Shown here piece after piece: positions 63,224 to 64,000 of a stretch of DNA of 64,000 nucleotides. The position numbers were made by a program, and so were the translations under genes. The stretch is from Lineus longissimus (taxonomy: Eukaryota; Nemertea; Pilidiophora; Heteronemertea; Lineidae), in assembly GCF_910592395.1 (NCBI RefSeq), contig NC_088310.1:22709491-22773490 (forward strand). Reading direction: 5' to 3'. The notes beneath the pieces are model-generated. The model ran no database searches, was not told the origin of the DNA, and saw nothing but the letters and a program-made list of their open reading frames with translations. Numbering within the stretch: position 1 is the stretch's first letter; every line of letters begins with the position of its first letter.

Positions 63224-63560
63224 GTCATCGATAGCCTTAACAGGATTTTGGACTTGATTCAGATCTTGGATTGAATTTCTTGGAGAGTTTTGGATATCTG
63301 TGATGTTCATAGACTGAGTGGAAATAAGTTTGGGTGTGTTTTGGGAACTTTTTCAAAACTTCTCTCATGGACGTTACATTTAATTAACGATTCCTTAAGT
63401 TAAGTCATCGATAGCCTAAAAGGACTTTGGACTTTATACAACGTCTAGAGTGAATATCGTGGAGAGTTTCTGGATACTTTTGTACTATTCAGCGGAATTA
63501 GGTTTGGGTGAGTTTTTTGGTGAACTTTTTCAAAACTTATTTTCACAGAATTAATCAAAG
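63224..63560. repeat. Two-copy tandem duplication, 180-bp offset
   Basis: Copy one begins gtcatcgatagcct at 63224 and copy two begins with the same 14 bases at 63404. Shared blocks in the same order include ggattttggactt/ggactttggactt, ggagagtt(t)tggata, aggtttgggtg and gaactttttcaaaactt. Identity is high at the ends and lower in the middle, so this is a moderately old duplication. No coding function is seen. Confidence 0.85.
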
Positions 63561-64000
63561 TTTTCATTTGATATGTTTATATTTTCATCTTGATTGGATT
63601 TTACCATTAAATGACAGGTGAGATGTTTTATTTGTTTTCATATCTGCTGACACAACTTTTTCTGTTACACAAGGTGTGCGATGTTTATTGGACATATGTT
63701 ATTGGCAACTGCATATTTGAAATTGGCACATATTGAATGAATAATTTAAATTAAGTTAATTTTGAGTAAAATCTTTAAAACTCAGCTTGACTGATTGCAA
63801 TTGTCAGAATTTATCCAATAAGAAAAATGTATTTTGCAAAATGCTTTCTCACCTTGAAAGACTGAAAACCTGTCTCTGATAAAATACAGAAAATGCCAAA
63901 ATAACTAAAGGATTTGGCAAAACATGTGTTATTTTGCCTTTTTTATATTCCCAACTTGAGTGTAGCAGGTAAAAACGATTTTCAGGCTTGGGAAGTTTTC

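Larger units (their letters stand above)
40041..64000 (+). other. Presumed KIF26 intron continuing past the window end
   Basis: From the GTAAGA donor at 40041 I could find no phase-compatible downstream KIF26 exon and no motor-domain sequence (no P-loop-like or switch motifs in any splice-flanked frame). The intron therefore probably runs off the window. It contains both MITEs, both SINEs, the 63224 tandem duplication, the alternative first exon at 57627 and the minus-strand candidates at 42831, 49339 and 60672. Confidence 0.5.

Noticed and set aside
1-64000. Bacterial or phage gene layout, operons, CRISPR arrays
   Set aside because: No frame exceeds about 143 codons, there are no consecutive co-directional genes, no regularly spaced repeat-spacer array, and splice signals and MITEs are present. 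The DNA is eukaryotic.

Overview
This window looks like a stretch of nuclear DNA from an invertebrate animal, most likely a marine one. It is AT-rich and CpG-poor outside small patches. It has no long open reading frames, no operons and no bacterial-type gene density. It contains splice-flanked exons, tRNA-derived SINEs, TIR-bearing MITEs and many degenerate direct repeats. Short motifs such as TAGGCCTA and TACATGTA recur, as they do in echinoderm, amphioxus and mollusc genomes. An echinoderm or a lophotrochozoan is my best guess, but the sequence alone does not settle it.

The one gene I can identify with good confidence is a kinesin-like KIF26 (KIF26A/KIF26B/VAB-8 group) on the plus strand. 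Its clearest exon is 39781-40040, a 260-bp exon with consensus splice sites. It encodes the conserved N-terminal CxxC...H...LKxEA module that lies upstream of the KIF26 motor domain. The motor exons are not in the window and should lie to the right, so most of the window is probably intron or 5' flank of this gene. Two further plus-strand segments behave like alternative first exons. One at 25883-25942 ends in phase 0 and fits the phase-0 start of the KIF26 exon. One at 57627-57712 ends in phase 2, like the KIF26 exon, and so could splice to the same downstream exon. A promoter-like patch with a TATA box, CCAAT boxes and a kappaB-like site, followed by a strong donor, lies at 10300-10924.

Several minus-strand segments look exon-like but are unidentified: 29741-29819 (ATGGCGGCC start with GTAAGA donor), 49339-49504 (ATG with good Kozak context and GTAAGG donor) and 60672-60926 (acceptor to stop). 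A minus-strand ORF at 15532-15861 has the layout of a secreted prohormone: hydrophobic N-terminus, RRKKR site, then five cysteines.

The mobile-element content is clear in places. There is a 467-bp MITE at 40489-40955 with 15-bp perfect TIRs and an internal TGCGGG motif array, and a 428-bp MITE at 47335-47762 with 25-bp TIRs. tRNA-derived SINE pieces lie at 43608-43675 and 62560-62740, both on the minus strand. The second MITE carries a CCAAT-CRE-kappaB cassette that also appears, without the CRE, in the 10.4-kb promoter-like patch. At least four two-copy direct duplications have offsets of about 170-182 bp. The rest is ordinary intronic or intergenic sequence. I found no new multi-gene system.
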